64,000 bases of DNA from Pseudomonas ovata (GCF_003131185.1 NZ_QFFU01000011.1:124001-188000), one strand, 5' to 3'; counted from the first letter of the stretch, positions 18,281 to 27,505 are shown. Notes: a model not told the origin generated them from the sequence alone. Numbers and translations are program-made.

Positions 18281-19972
18281 ATGCAGGAGTCGTCAACGCT
18301 ACAACGCCTGAGCCAGCAGGTCGGCAGCGACCATCTGATCACTGACCCGTACCACAAAGCCTGGTACTGCAAGGGGTTTCGCTACGGTCGTGGGGAGGCC
18401 CTTGCAGTGGTGTTGCCGCAGACCCTGGCGCAGTTGTGGCAGGTACTGAAAATCTGCCAGGAACAGGGCGTCATTATCCTGATGCAGGCGGCCAACACTG
18501 GCGTCACCGGCGGCTCGACCCCGCAGGGCAATGATTATGACCGACCGGTCGTGATTATCAGCACACGCCGGCTCAAGGGCATGCAGGTGATCGATGAGGC
18601 CCGGCAGATCATCGCCTTTCCGGGCAGCTCCCTGACTGAGCTGGAAGAGGGCCTCAAGCCCTTCGGCCGTGAGCCTCACTCGGTGATCGGCTCATCCTGC
18701 ATCGGCGCTTCGGTGGTCGGCGGCATTTGCAACAACTCCGGCGGCTCGCTGTTGCAAAGGGGCCCGGCCTTTACCGAAAAGTCCCTGTTTGCGCGAATCA
18801 ACGAAGACGGCAGCCTGGCGCTGGTCAACCACCTGGGCATCGAACTGGGCGATACGCCCGAGCAGATGATCGATAACCTGGAGGCAGGGCGTTATACCAC
18901 CGGGAGCGCCAGCGACTGGACGGGTAAAATCTGGGCCGACGATTATGCGGCAGTGATCAAGGACGTCGACGCCCCGACGCCGGCTCGCTTCAACGGCAAC
19001 CCGCAGTACCTGCATGAAAGTGCCGGCTGTGCGGGCAAGGTCATTGTATTTGCGGTGCGGCTGGCCACCTTCGAGGCGGTAAAGGCCCAGGACACTTTCT
19101 ATATCGGCACCCACGATGAACAGGAACTGCTGCAACTGCGGCGCTTTCTGATCGAGCACCTCGATCACTTGCCGATCCAGGCCGAGTACATCGACCACAA
19201 TGCCTTTCGCCTGACCCTGCGGTATGCGCGGCACATGTACCTGGCGATCAAGCGCCTGGGGCCTTCTGCGTTGCCGGGCCTCATGCAGAAAAAGGCGCTG
19301 TGGGACACCCGGGTGAAACGTCTGAGGGTGCTGCCGGCCAATCTGGTCGACCGCTTGATCCAGTGGGGCAACCGGGTGGTGCCGGCCACGGTGGCGCCGC
19401 GCCTGATGGCGTTTCACCAGCGTTTCGAGCACCACCTGATGATCAAGGTCGACCGTGCCGACGGGCCACAGTTGAATAGCCTGTTAGCGTCGTTTTTTGC
19501 CGAGCGCCGCGGTGACTGGTTCCATTGCAGCGAGGCCGAACAGGCCGATGCCTTCCTGGTTCGCTTCGCGGTGGGCGGCACGCCGGTGTTCTATTGCGAT
19601 TACTACCGTATCGACAGCGACAGCCGGCTGATCTCGCTGGATGTGGCGCTGCGGCGCAACGACGACCAGTGGATGATCCAGTTGCCGCCGGCATTGGCTG
19701 CGCAGGTTCAGGAGCAGAGCTGCTGCGGCCACTTCTTTTGCCTGGTTAACCACCAGGACTACATCCTCAAGCCCGGCGTTGACGGCGTAGCGTTCAAGGC
19801 GGCGGTGCTGGCGCATCTGGACCAGCGCGGGGCCCGGTACCCGGCCGAACACAATATCGGCCACCTGTACCACGCCTCAGAGGCGCATCGGCAGCATTTT
19901 CATGCACTGGACCCGACCAATAGCTGCAATCCGGGCATCGGCAAGACCAGCAAACGCAAGGACTGGGCATGA
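18281..19972 (+). CDS. Quinone-dependent D-lactate dehydrogenase (Dld)
   Basis: A 563-residue FAD flavoprotein close to the length of E. coli Dld (571 aa). It oxidises D-lactate to pyruvate at the inner face of the membrane and passes electrons to the quinone pool. The N-terminal FAD_binding_4 part is evident (LMQAANTGVTGGSTPQG, IAFPGSSLTELEEGL, IGASVVGGICNNSGGSLLQRG). The C-terminal half matches the peripheral-membrane Dld domain and ends with AEHNIGHLYHASE and NPGIGKTSK. The gene stands alone, with AGGAG about 12 bases before the ATG. It differs from the glycolate oxidase-like D-lactate dehydrogenases, which lack this C-terminal domain. Confidence 0.93.
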   Translation: MQESSTLQRLSQQVGSDHLITDPYHKAWYCKGFRYGRGEALAVVLPQTLAQLWQVLKICQEQGVIILMQAANTGVTGGSTPQGNDYDRPVVIISTRRLKGMQVIDEARQIIAFPGSSLTELEEGLKPFGREPHSVIGSSCIGASVVGGICNNSGGSLLQRGPAFTEKSLFARINEDGSLALVNHLGIELGDTPEQMIDNLEAGRYTTGSASDWTGKIWADDYAAVIKDVDAPTPARFNGNPQYLHESAGCAGKVIVFAVRLATFEAVKAQDTFYIGTHDEQELLQLRRFLIEHLDHLPIQAEYIDHNAFRLTLRYARHMYLAIKRLGPSALPGLMQKKALWDTRVKRLRVLPANLVDRLIQWGNRVVPATVAPRLMAFHQRFEHHLMIKVDRADGPQLNSLLASFFAERRGDWFHCSEAEQADAFLVRFAVGGTPVFYCDYYRIDSDSRLISLDVALRRNDDQWMIQLPPALAAQVQEQSCCGHFFCLVNHQDYILKPGVDGVAFKAAVLAHLDQRGARYPAEHNIGHLYHASEAHRQHFHALDPTNSCNPGIGKTSKRKDWA

Positions 19973-20024
19973 AGGCCCGGCTTTTTCGTGGCTGAAACCA
20001 CGCTCTTCAACAAAATAACTTACT

Positions 20025-20160
20025 GATTTTATTGAATATTAAATTCACTCTTGTAGGAGCGCGCTTGCCCGCGACCGAGTGCGCAGCGCTCGCAAAAATC
20101 TCGGAAACGCTGAAAATTTACGACTGCTACGCAGCCGGTCGCGGGCAAGCGCGCTCCTAC
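20025..20160. repeat. REP pair with conserved AT-rich flank
   Basis: Two inverted GTAGGAGCGCGCTTGCCCGCGA arms (from 20053 and ending at 20160) enclose a variable middle with GCAGCGCTCGC and GACTGCTACGCAGCC. A 16-base flank, GATTTTATTGAATATT at 20025-20040, recurs before the REP at 34283. The element lies between the convergent ends of dld and the aldonate dehydratase gene, a usual place for REPs. Confidence 0.9.
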
Positions 20161-20197
20161 CACCGCCCCATGTTTGCTGCGCGACAGGGTGTCGGGG

Positions 20198-21982
20198 TCA
20201 GTGCGAATGCCTGGGAATTCCGCCGCTGCGGGCGATGATGCGCATGTGCAGGGTCGCCGGTTCCAGACAGCCGCCGGTGGACAGTTGCCCGACCAGTTGC
20301 CGGTAGAGCGCCTGCCAGGGCGTTTGCGAGGCCGGAATGTTCGGTGTCCAGGCGGCGCGGCGGCGCTCCATTTCCTGTTCGTCGATCAGCAGGTTGACCG
20401 AGCGGGCATTGAGGTCCACACGCAGCACGTCGTGGGTCTGCAACAACGCCAGGCCGCCGCCAACGGCCGCTTCAGGTGACATGTTGAGAATCGACGGGCT
20501 GGCTGACGTACCGCTCTGACGACCGTCCCCCAGGCAGGGCAGGGAGGTGATGCCTTGCTTGATCAGCGCCTTGGGCGGGTCCATGTTGACCACTTCCGCA
20601 CTGCCTGGATAACCCACGGTGCCGGCGCCGCGGATCACCAGGATGCAGCGCTCGTCGATGTCCAGGCTCGGGTCGTCGATACGGGCGTGATAGTCCTCAG
20701 GCCCTTCAAAGACAATGGCGCGTGCCTCGAAGCTGTTCTCGGCGCCCGGCTCGGACAAGTAGGTCTTGCGAAACGCTTCGCCCACCACCGACATCTTCAT
20801 GATGGCGCTGTCGAAGAAGTTGCCGCTCAAGACGATAAACCCCGCACTGTGCTTGAGCGGTTGGTCGTAAGGCAGGATCACGTCGGTGTTGCTGGTCACC
20901 GTCGCAGCGACGATCTCGCCGATGCATTGGCCGCTGACCGTGGCACAGTGTTCGTGCAGGCGTCCGGCCTTTTGCAGTTCGTGCATCACCGCCGGCACAC
21001 CGCCTGCACGATGGAAGCCTTCACCCAGGTATTTGCCGGCCGGCATGCAGTTGACCAGCAGCGGAATGTCCACGCCAATGCGCTGCCAGTCTTCCAGATT
21101 CAATTCGACGCCCATGTGCCGGGCGATGGCGATCAGGTGCGGCGGGCAGTTGCTGGAGGCGCCCAAGGCCGAGGCGACGGCAATGGCATTCTCGAAGGCC
21201 TCCCGGGTCATGATCTGCGAGGGACGCACGTCCTGCATCACCAGTTCGCAAATGCGCTTGCCGGTGGCATAGGCCATCTGCCCCCGTTCGCGGTAGGGGG
21301 CGGGAATGCTCGCGCAGCCCGGCAGCGACATGCCCAGCGCTTCGGCAATCGCATTCATCGACAGAGCGGTGCCCATGGTGTTGCAGTGACCCACCGAAGG
21401 CGACGCCGCCGTGGTCATTTCCATGAAGCCTTCGTAATCGATCTCGCCGGCGGCCATCAGTTTGCGGGCATGCCACAACACCGTGCCCGAGCCGATCAAC
21501 TCGCCCTTGTGGTGCCCGTCCAGCATGGGGCCGCCCGACAGCACAATAGCCGGCAGGTCCGTGGTGGCGGCTGCCATCAGGCAGGCAGGCGTGGTCTTGT
21601 CGCAGCCGGTGGTCAGCACCACCCCGTCGAGCGGGTAGCCATGCAGGATTTCGACCAGCCCCAGGTACGCCAGGTTACGGTCCAGCGCCGCAGTGGGGCG
21701 CCGGCTCTGTTCGGCAATCGGGTGCACCGGGAATTCCATGGGGATGCCACCGGCATCGCGAATGCCGGCCTTGACCCGTTGCGCCAGTTCGATGTGATGC
21801 CGGTTGCACGGTGTCAGGTCGCTGCCGGTCTGGGCAATGCCGATGATCGGGCGTCCCGATTGCAATTCACTGCGGGTCAGGCCGTAGTTCATGTAGCGCT
21901 CGACATACAGGGCGGTCATGTCGGCGTGGTCGGGGTCATCAAACCAGAGCTGGCTGCGCAGCGGGCGCTTGGAGGGGGTCAT
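20198..21982 (-). CDS. IlvD/Edd-family aldonate dehydratase (pentonate/xylonate type)
   Basis: A 594-residue dehydratase that removes water from a sugar acid such as L-arabinonate or D-xylonate to give the 2-keto-3-deoxy acid. The sequence follows bacterial L-arabinonate dehydratase almost end to end (RPIIGIAQTGSDLTPCNRHH, DGVVLTTGCDKTTPAC, PSVGHCNTMGTA, CLGDGRQSGTSASPSILN), and the Cys residues that hold the Fe-S cluster are present. The ATG at 21982 is preferred; a longer frame reaches 22081 but would overlap the upstream gene. It lies 64 bp downstream of xylX on the same strand. Which sugar acid is used cannot be settled by reading; the family also contains 6-phosphogluconate and dihydroxy-acid dehydratases, which match less well. 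Confidence 0.88.
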   Translation of the reverse strand: MTPSKRPLRSQLWFDDPDHADMTALYVERYMNYGLTRSELQSGRPIIGIAQTGSDLTPCNRHHIELAQRVKAGIRDAGGIPMEFPVHPIAEQSRRPTAALDRNLAYLGLVEILHGYPLDGVVLTTGCDKTTPACLMAAATTDLPAIVLSGGPMLDGHHKGELIGSGTVLWHARKLMAAGEIDYEGFMEMTTAASPSVGHCNTMGTALSMNAIAEALGMSLPGCASIPAPYRERGQMAYATGKRICELVMQDVRPSQIMTREAFENAIAVASALGASSNCPPHLIAIARHMGVELNLEDWQRIGVDIPLLVNCMPAGKYLGEGFHRAGGVPAVMHELQKAGRLHEHCATVSGQCIGEIVAATVTSNTDVILPYDQPLKHSAGFIVLSGNFFDSAIMKMSVVGEAFRKTYLSEPGAENSFEARAIVFEGPEDYHARIDDPSLDIDERCILVIRGAGTVGYPGSAEVVNMDPPKALIKQGITSLPCLGDGRQSGTSASPSILNMSPEAAVGGGLALLQTHDVLRVDLNARSVNLLIDEQEMERRRAAWTPNIPASQTPWQALYRQLVGQLSTGGCLEPATLHMRIIARSGGIPRHSH

Positions 21983-22046
21983 GGTGGTGTTCTCTTTATT
22001 GTTGGGGGCAATCGTCGGGCCGGTGGTCGCCGAACCGCGACGGAGT

Positions 22047-23237
22047 CTAGCGCTGTTGAGGGCCTGGCAACTGCCGGGCACTCAGGTTACGCAGCAGCGC
22101 GCCGACCCCGAAGGTCCAGGGCGCGGCCGCATCGCTGGTGGTAACCGTATTGCGCAGGCTGCCCAGCAACGGGCTGCTGATGCACACCTGGTCACCTGGC
22201 TTGTGGGTAAAGCCGGCACCCGGGTGATCGCGGTCTTCGGTGGGCGCAAACAAGGTGCCGAGAAACAGTACGAAACCGTCAGGATACTGGTGGCAGGCAT
22301 TGAGCGTCTGGCGGGCAAGGTCCTGCGGGTCGCGACTGATCTGGTCCATGGAACTGGAACCGCGCAACTGGTAGCCCTCAGGGCCGCTGACCTGCAAGTC
22401 GACGACGCAGGTGCGCACCGCGTCCAGGTCGAAGTGTTCGTCGAACAGGCGAATGAACGGGCCAATGGCGCAGGAGGCGTTGTTGTCCTTGGCCTTGCCC
22501 AGCAACAGCGCACTGCGGCCTTCAACGTCACGCAGGTTGACGTCGTTGCCCAGCGTGGCGCCGTGAATCTGCCCGCGACTGTTGACGGCCAGCACCACTT
22601 CCGGCTCGGGGTTGTTCCATTGCGAGCCTGGATGAATACCGATCTCGCTGGCGCTGCCGACCGCCGACAGGATGGGCGCCTTGGTGAATATTTCGGCATC
22701 CGGGCCAATGCCCACTTCGAGGTATTGCGACCACATGCCCTGTTCGATCAGCAGGGTCTTGAGCCGCAGGGCGGCGTCGGAACCGGGCTTGACGGCCCGC
22801 AGGTTGTCGCCGATGGCCGTCCGTACAATGGCCCGCACGTTTTCAGCCCTGGCAGCGTCACCGCCGGCTTTTTCTTCGATGACCCGCTCGATCATGCTGG
22901 CAGCGAAGGTCACGCCCGCCGCCTTGATCACTTGCAAGTCGATGGGTGCCAGCAGGAAGGGCTGTCCGGGGTCGGCGTGTGTGCCGGTATTGGCCAGGAG
23001 TGCTTCGACGCTGGTAATGAACCGGCCCGGTGTGGTGCGCACCGCTTCAAGGGGTGCGTCGAGCTCCAGCAGTTCGCTGAGCGTGGCAAAACGCTCGGAC
23101 AGATCGAAAACACCGTCCGCGCGCAGCACGACAGGCGAAGGGCCGGCAATCGGCCCCGGAATCCAGGCACGACCGATCAGGGTCGCGCGTTCAGCGTCCT
23201 CGGGCAGGGTGTTTTGCAGGGTCAGTCGAGTCGACAT
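22047..23237 (-). CDS. 2-keto-3-deoxy-pentonate dehydratase, XylX type (FAH superfamily)
   Basis: A 396-residue protein very like Caulobacter XylX. It is expected to convert 2-keto-3-deoxy-xylonate (or arabinonate) to alpha-ketoglutarate semialdehyde. Diagnostic stretches are LLAPIDLQVIKAAGVTFA, WSQYLEVGIGPDAEIFTK, SQWNNPEPEVVL (acidic metal ligands), LGNDVNLRDVEGRSALLLGK and SSMDQISRDP. It is the first gene of a two-gene unit with the aldonate dehydratase and is divergent from the LysR gene, with the palindromes at 23301-23331 between them. No alpha-ketoglutarate semialdehyde dehydrogenase is found in this cluster, so that step must be encoded elsewhere. Confidence 0.88.
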   Translation of the reverse strand: MSTRLTLQNTLPEDAERATLIGRAWIPGPIAGPSPVVLRADGVFDLSERFATLSELLELDAPLEAVRTTPGRFITSVEALLANTGTHADPGQPFLLAPIDLQVIKAAGVTFAASMIERVIEEKAGGDAARAENVRAIVRTAIGDNLRAVKPGSDAALRLKTLLIEQGMWSQYLEVGIGPDAEIFTKAPILSAVGSASEIGIHPGSQWNNPEPEVVLAVNSRGQIHGATLGNDVNLRDVEGRSALLLGKAKDNNASCAIGPFIRLFDEHFDLDAVRTCVVDLQVSGPEGYQLRGSSSMDQISRDPQDLARQTLNACHQYPDGFVLFLGTLFAPTEDRDHPGAGFTHKPGDQVCISSPLLGSLRNTVTTSDAAAPWTFGVGALLRNLSARQLPGPQQR

Positions 23238-23300
23238 GATGGGTGTTCCTGATTCATGAAGGCTTCACGCTAGGGGGAGGCGTGGATAAACTCCAATGGC

Positions 23301-23331
23301 ATATTTTCAATATTCGATAACCTCAAGTTAT
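23301..23331. promoter_or_regulatory. Twin palindromes in the xylX-lysR divergent promoter
   Basis: ATATT-TTC-AATAT (23301-23313) is followed at once by ATAAC-CTCAA-GTTAT (23317-23331), both with perfect 5-bp arms. They lie between the divergent xylX and LysR genes, 20-50 bp upstream of the LysR start. This is the expected place and form for a LysR-type operator (T-N11-A dyad) that controls both directions. The assignment is inferred from position and symmetry. Confidence 0.55.
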
Positions 23332-23350
23332 TGAGCTGCTGGAGCCCTTC

Positions 23351-24301
23351 ATGTCGGACGTGTCCTTTTCCAATTTCTGCAACTGGTTCAAGTTTCGCCA
23401 CCTGAACCTGATCGACACGCTGGAGCGCACGCGCAACATGCACCATGCGGCCGAGCAGATGAACCTGAGCCAGCCGGCCCTGAGCAAGATGCTCAAGGAA
23501 ATCGAAAGCCTGTTGGGCTTTGCCGTGTTCGAACGCCTGCCGCGCAGCATGGTCCCCACGCCGCTGGGCGCCGAGGTGGTGCGTTATGCGCAACTGGCCT
23601 TGAACGATGCCCGCACCTTTGTCGAGCGCATCAATAACCTCAGTGCCGGTGGCCATGGCCATCTCAAGGTGGGCGGCATCTTTGCCGCCACCGCCGTGGT
23701 GCTGCCCGAGGCCATTGTGCAGATCAAGGCGCGCTGGCCGCTGCTGGCCATCGAGGTGGTAGAGCAGACCAGCGACCACCTGATGGCCATGCTCGAAGAA
23801 CGCACCCTGGACCTGGTGATCGGGCGCTTTACCGAGCAAAGCCAGCGCCAGCGCTACGATTTCCAGGCGCTGGCACCCGAGCCGTTCTGCATTGTGGTCA
23901 ACAGCCGGCACCCCTTGTGCGAGGCCGGACCCATGACCTTGCAGCAACTGGTGGACTGGCCCTGGATGTTCTACCCCAAGGGCACGCCGATTCGCGGGCA
24001 GATGGAAGGGGTGTTTGCCGAGGCCAATGTCGAGGTGCCGCGCAATACCATCGAGACCATCTCGATGCAGACCTTCCTCAAAGTCCTGCAGAGCGGCCCC
24101 ATGATCGGCATGCTGCCTGACGCCATGGTCCAGGCGCAGGTCGAGAGTGGGTTATTGAAGCGCCTCGATACGCCGCTTTACCTGACGCCGCAGTACTACG
24201 GCATCCTGACCCGTAAAGGCGAGCCACTGGCCGGACCAGTGCGCGAATTCGCCGATATCCTGCTGCATAACGCTGCGCATGTGCAGGACAAGCAGGATTG
24301 A
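23351..24301 (+). CDS. LysR-family regulator of the sugar-acid cluster (GbpR-like)
   Basis: A 316-residue LysR-type regulator. The N-terminal winged helix-turn-helix includes RNMHHAAEQMNLSQPALSKMLKEIESLLG (about residues 30-57, shown in part), and the effector-binding domain fills the rest. The wording of the HTH and the LPRSMVPTPLGAEVV hinge resembles GbpR-type sugar regulators. It is divergent from xylX and followed on the same strand by the MFS, SDR and FAH genes, so it probably controls both arms of the cluster in response to a sugar acid or keto-acid. Confidence 0.85.
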   Translation: MSDVSFSNFCNWFKFRHLNLIDTLERTRNMHHAAEQMNLSQPALSKMLKEIESLLGFAVFERLPRSMVPTPLGAEVVRYAQLALNDARTFVERINNLSAGGHGHLKVGGIFAATAVVLPEAIVQIKARWPLLAIEVVEQTSDHLMAMLEERTLDLVIGRFTEQSQRQRYDFQALAPEPFCIVVNSRHPLCEAGPMTLQQLVDWPWMFYPKGTPIRGQMEGVFAEANVEVPRNTIETISMQTFLKVLQSGPMIGMLPDAMVQAQVESGLLKRLDTPLYLTPQYYGILTRKGEPLAGPVREFADILLHNAAHVQDKQD

Positions 24302-24504
24302 TTCAATAACCAGGCGTTATCGTTTAATCCACAAATGCCATTGGGATCGAATCAGTGCATGGCATAGATTACTGGCCATTGCCGCACGGCCAGGCACACA
24401 CGCATGGCTGCCCTGTAACGGTGACAACGCCGGGTACAGGGCCTGGCGACAACCCGACTCAATAAAAACAATCAGGCATGCACGCATGCCCAAGGGTTAA
24501 CTCC

Positions 24505-25884
24505 ATGCAACCAGATTCAGCGCATTCGCACGCCCCCGATCCGGCCTTCGAGGAACGCACCTACCGCAAGGTCATCTTCAGAATCCTGCCGGTGTTGTTG
24601 CTGTGTTACATCGCCGCCTACCTGGACCGGGTGAACATCGGCTTCGCCAAGCTGGACATGCTCAACGACCTGCAATTCAGCAATACGGTCTATGCCTTGG
24701 GCGCCAGTATGTTTTTCTGGGGCTATTTCCTGTTCGAAGTGCCAAGCAACCTGTTGCTGCATCGCTTTGGCGCGCGTTTCTGGATCGCGCGCATCATGCT
24801 GACCTGGGCGGTCATTTCCATGGCGGTGGCTTTCACCGTGCCGCTGGCCGGGGTTTTCAACGTCCAGGCCAGCACCATGTTCTACACCTTGCGGTTTTTG
24901 CTGGGGGTGTGTGAGGCGGGCTTTTTCCCGGGCGTGATCCTCTACCTCAACTACTGGTTTCCGACCCATCGGCAAAGCCGGGTGATGTCCGGCTTTCTCA
25001 TTGCCCTGCCGATCAGCCTGACCCTGGGCGGCGCGCTTTCGGGCTGGCTGATGACCGACATGCAAGGCGTGCATGGCCTGGCCGGCTGGCAATGGATGCT
25101 GCTGATCGAAGGCGTGCCCTCGATCATCATGGCCTTTGTGGTGATCGTTTTCCTGTGCGATGGCATCGACAAGGCCAAGTGGCTCGACGACAAGGAAAAG
25201 GCGCTGCTCAAGGCCAATCTCGTTCGCGAAAATGCCGGCAAGGTCTCGCGCCTGAGCGACGTGTTCTTCAACCCCAAGGTGTGGTTGCTCATCCTGATCC
25301 TGCTGACCTTCAATACCGGCTTCTACGGGCTGGCATTCTGGATGCCCTCGATCATCAAGAGCGCCGGGGTCACCAGCAGCCTGGAGATCGGCCTGCTGAC
25401 CGCTATTCCGTATGGCGTGGCCATGGTGGTGATGCTGCTCAATGCCCGCCATTCCAACCGCACCGGCGAGCGTCGCCTGCATGCGGCCATCCCCGCCTTC
25501 ATAGGGGGTATCGGCCTGATGCTCAGTGCGTACTTCGCGCATGACCTGGTGCTGTCGGTGCTGTTCCTGACCGTGGCGGCCTCCGGGATTCTCAGCCTGA
25601 TGCCCATCTACTGGACCCTGCCGGGCACCTTGCTGTCGGGCGTCGCAGCCGCCGCCGGCATCGGCATGATCAATGCCTTTGGCAACCTGTCGGGCTTTGC
25701 CGGTTCGATGATCACCGCCACGGCCGAAACCCTGACCGGCAACATCAACAATGGCACCTATGTGCTGGCAGTGAGCCTGTTCATCTGCGGCGGGCTGATC
25801 CTGAGCATTCCGCGCAGCATGCTCAGCAGGCACGCCGACACGACGTCGGCCCTTCCTTCCACACTGGCGATGGAAAAGGCATGA
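24505..25884 (+). CDS. MFS transporter, anion:cation symporter (sugar acid/phthalate) family
   Basis: A 459-residue permease with about 12 transmembrane helices. The opening helix carries the ACS-family pattern YIAAYLDRVNIGFAKLDM, and the signature FFWGYFLFEVPSNLLLHRFGAR follows. The ATG at 24505 is chosen because it has AAGG upstream; a start nine codons earlier has none. Its stop overlaps the ATG of the following SDR gene (ATGA), so the two are translationally coupled. Given the neighbours, it probably imports an aldonic or related organic acid through the inner membrane, which would explain the absence of a sugar dehydrogenase and lactonase here. Confidence 0.87.
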   Translation: MQPDSAHSHAPDPAFEERTYRKVIFRILPVLLLCYIAAYLDRVNIGFAKLDMLNDLQFSNTVYALGASMFFWGYFLFEVPSNLLLHRFGARFWIARIMLTWAVISMAVAFTVPLAGVFNVQASTMFYTLRFLLGVCEAGFFPGVILYLNYWFPTHRQSRVMSGFLIALPISLTLGGALSGWLMTDMQGVHGLAGWQWMLLIEGVPSIIMAFVVIVFLCDGIDKAKWLDDKEKALLKANLVRENAGKVSRLSDVFFNPKVWLLILILLTFNTGFYGLAFWMPSIIKSAGVTSSLEIGLLTAIPYGVAMVVMLLNARHSNRTGERRLHAAIPAFIGGIGLMLSAYFAHDLVLSVLFLTVAASGILSLMPIYWTLPGTLLSGVAAAAGIGMINAFGNLSGFAGSMITATAETLTGNINNGTYVLAVSLFICGGLILSIPRSMLSRHADTTSALPSTLAMEKA

Positions 25885-26621
25885 ACATGAACAACAAGCG
25901 CGTATTGATTACCGCTGCGGGGCAGGGCATCGGCCTGGCCAGCGCCAAAGCCTTTGTCGCCGCCGGTGCCGAGGTGATTGCCACCGACGTGGACATTACC
26001 GGCCTGCACGGCATCGCAGGGTTGCAGGCGTTGACGCTGGATGTCACCTCGGCGCCTGCGATCCTGGCCTTGAGTGAGCAGGTGGGCCCGATCGATGTGC
26101 TGTTCAACTGTGCCGGTTTCGTGCATGCCGGCAGCATCATGGCCTGCGATGAAGTGGCCTGGCAGCGCTCGATGGACCTGAATGTCACCGCCATGTACCG
26201 CACCATCCGTGCGTTCTTGCCCGGTATGCTCAAGCGCGGCGGTGGCTCGATCATCAACATGGCGTCGGTGGTCTCCAGCGTCAAGGCCGTCCCCGACCGC
26301 TTTGCCTATGCGGCCAGCAAGGCGGCGGTGGTCGGCCTGACCAAGGCGGTGGCGGCCGACTTCGTCAGCCAGGGCATACGCTGCAATGCCATTTGCCCTG
26401 GCACCGTGGAGTCCCCGTCGTTGCGCGCCCGCATTGCCGCACAGGCCGAGCAGCAGGGCGTGAGCCAGGAGCAGGTGTACCAGCAGTTCCTGGCCCGTCA
26501 GCCCATGGGACGCATCGGCAGCGCCGAAGAAATCGCCAGCCTGGTGCTGTACCTCGGCTCCGACGCCAGTGCCTACACCACCGGCAGCCTGCATGTGATC
26601 GATGGCGGTATGAGTATCTGA
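25881..26621 (+). CDS. Short-chain dehydrogenase, 2-keto-3-deoxy-acid dehydrogenase-like
   Basis: A 246-residue classical SDR. The nucleotide motif is TAAGQGIG (about residues 10-17), the NAG motif appears as NCAG, and the catalytic residues are the Ser of ASVVSS and the Tyr and Lys of YAASK. It closely follows the BDH2/2-keto-3-deoxy-L-fuconate dehydrogenase branch (FLPGMLKRGGGSIINMASV, GIRCNAICPGTV). The likely reaction is NAD-dependent oxidation at C4 of a 2-keto-3-deoxy acid to the 2,4-diketo acid. It overlaps the MFS gene by 4 bp and precedes a FAH-type hydrolase that would cleave this product. The substrate is not proven. Confidence 0.85.
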   Translation: MNMNNKRVLITAAGQGIGLASAKAFVAAGAEVIATDVDITGLHGIAGLQALTLDVTSAPAILALSEQVGPIDVLFNCAGFVHAGSIMACDEVAWQRSMDLNVTAMYRTIRAFLPGMLKRGGGSIINMASVVSSVKAVPDRFAYAASKAAVVGLTKAVAADFVSQGIRCNAICPGTVESPSLRARIAAQAEQQGVSQEQVYQQFLARQPMGRIGSAEEIASLVLYLGSDASAYTTGSLHVIDGGMSI

Positions 26622-26656
26622 CCCCCGTTTTGTCTTCAGCCACACCAGGAGAACCC

Positions 26657-27505
26657 ATGAAACTGCTTCGTTATGGCGACAAAGGCTTTGAAAAACCCGG
26701 ACTGCTCGATGCCGATAACCAGCTGCGCGACCTGTCTGCCCATGTGGCCGATATCGCAGGGCAGGCCTTGAGTCCTGCCAGCCTGGCCATGCTGGCCAGG
26801 ATCGACCCGACCAGCCTGCCGCTGGTGTCGGGGGCGCCACGCCTGGGCGCTTGTGTCGGGCAGGTCGGCAAATTTGTCTGCATCGGCCTGAACTACGCCG
26901 ACCATGCCGCCGAATCGGGCATGGACATTCCGGCAGAGCCGATCATCTTCAATAAATGGACCAGCGCCATCTGTGGGCCCAACGACGACATCGAAATCCC
27001 CCGAGGCTCGCTCAAGACCGACTGGGAAGTGGAACTGGGCGTGGTGATCGGCAAGGGCGGGCGTTACATCGATGAGGCCAATGCGATGGACCACGTCGCC
27101 GGTTATTGCGTGATCAATGATGTCTCCGAGCGCGAGTGGCAACTGGAGCGTGGTGGCAGCTGGGACAAGGGCAAGGGCTTTGACACCTTCGGTCCGCTGG
27201 GGCCGTGGCTGGTGACCCGCGACGAAATTCCCGACCCGCATGCGTTGAATCTATGGCTGGAAGTGGACGGCCATCGTTACCAGCAAGGCAACACCCGCAC
27301 CCTGATCTTCAACGTGCCGTACCTGATTGCCTACCTGAGCCGCTGCATGAGCCTGCAACCGGGGGATGTGATTTCCACCGGCACGCCACCGGGCGTCGGC
27401 CTGGGCATCAAGCCGACCCCGGTGTTCCTGCGGGCCGGGCAGACCATCCGCCTGGGCATCGATGGGCTGGGTGAGCAACGGCAAATGGCGGTGCAGGCCG
27501 ACTGA
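26657..27505 (+). CDS. Fumarylacetoacetate hydrolase-family protein, 2,4-diketo-acid hydrolase-like
   Basis: A 282-residue FAH-superfamily enzyme. Family marks are VCIGLNYADHAAESG, KWTSAICGPNDDIEIPR, DWEVELGVVIGKGG (acidic metal ligands), GYCVINDVSERE, KGFDTFGPLGPW and STGTPPGVGLG. It resembles 2,4-diketo-3-deoxy-L-fuconate hydrolase, which releases pyruvate plus a small hydroxy acid (lactate from a 6-deoxyhexonate, glycolate from a pentonate). AGGAGA lies five bases before the ATG at 26657; a longer frame upstream overlaps the SDR. Ureidoglycolate lyase-type activity is sometimes assigned to this family but no purine genes are nearby. Confidence 0.85.
   Translation: MKLLRYGDKGFEKPGLLDADNQLRDLSAHVADIAGQALSPASLAMLARIDPTSLPLVSGAPRLGACVGQVGKFVCIGLNYADHAAESGMDIPAEPIIFNKWTSAICGPNDDIEIPRGSLKTDWEVELGVVIGKGGRYIDEANAMDHVAGYCVINDVSEREWQLERGGSWDKGKGFDTFGPLGPWLVTRDEIPDPHALNLWLEVDGHRYQQGNTRTLIFNVPYLIAYLSRCMSLQPGDVISTGTPPGVGLGIKPTPVFLRAGQTIRLGIDGLGEQRQMAVQAD

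Noticed and set aside
20555..23252. Long + strand open frames opposite the aldonate dehydratase and xylX genes
   Set aside because: Antisense shadows. The minus-strand products match known enzyme families throughout.
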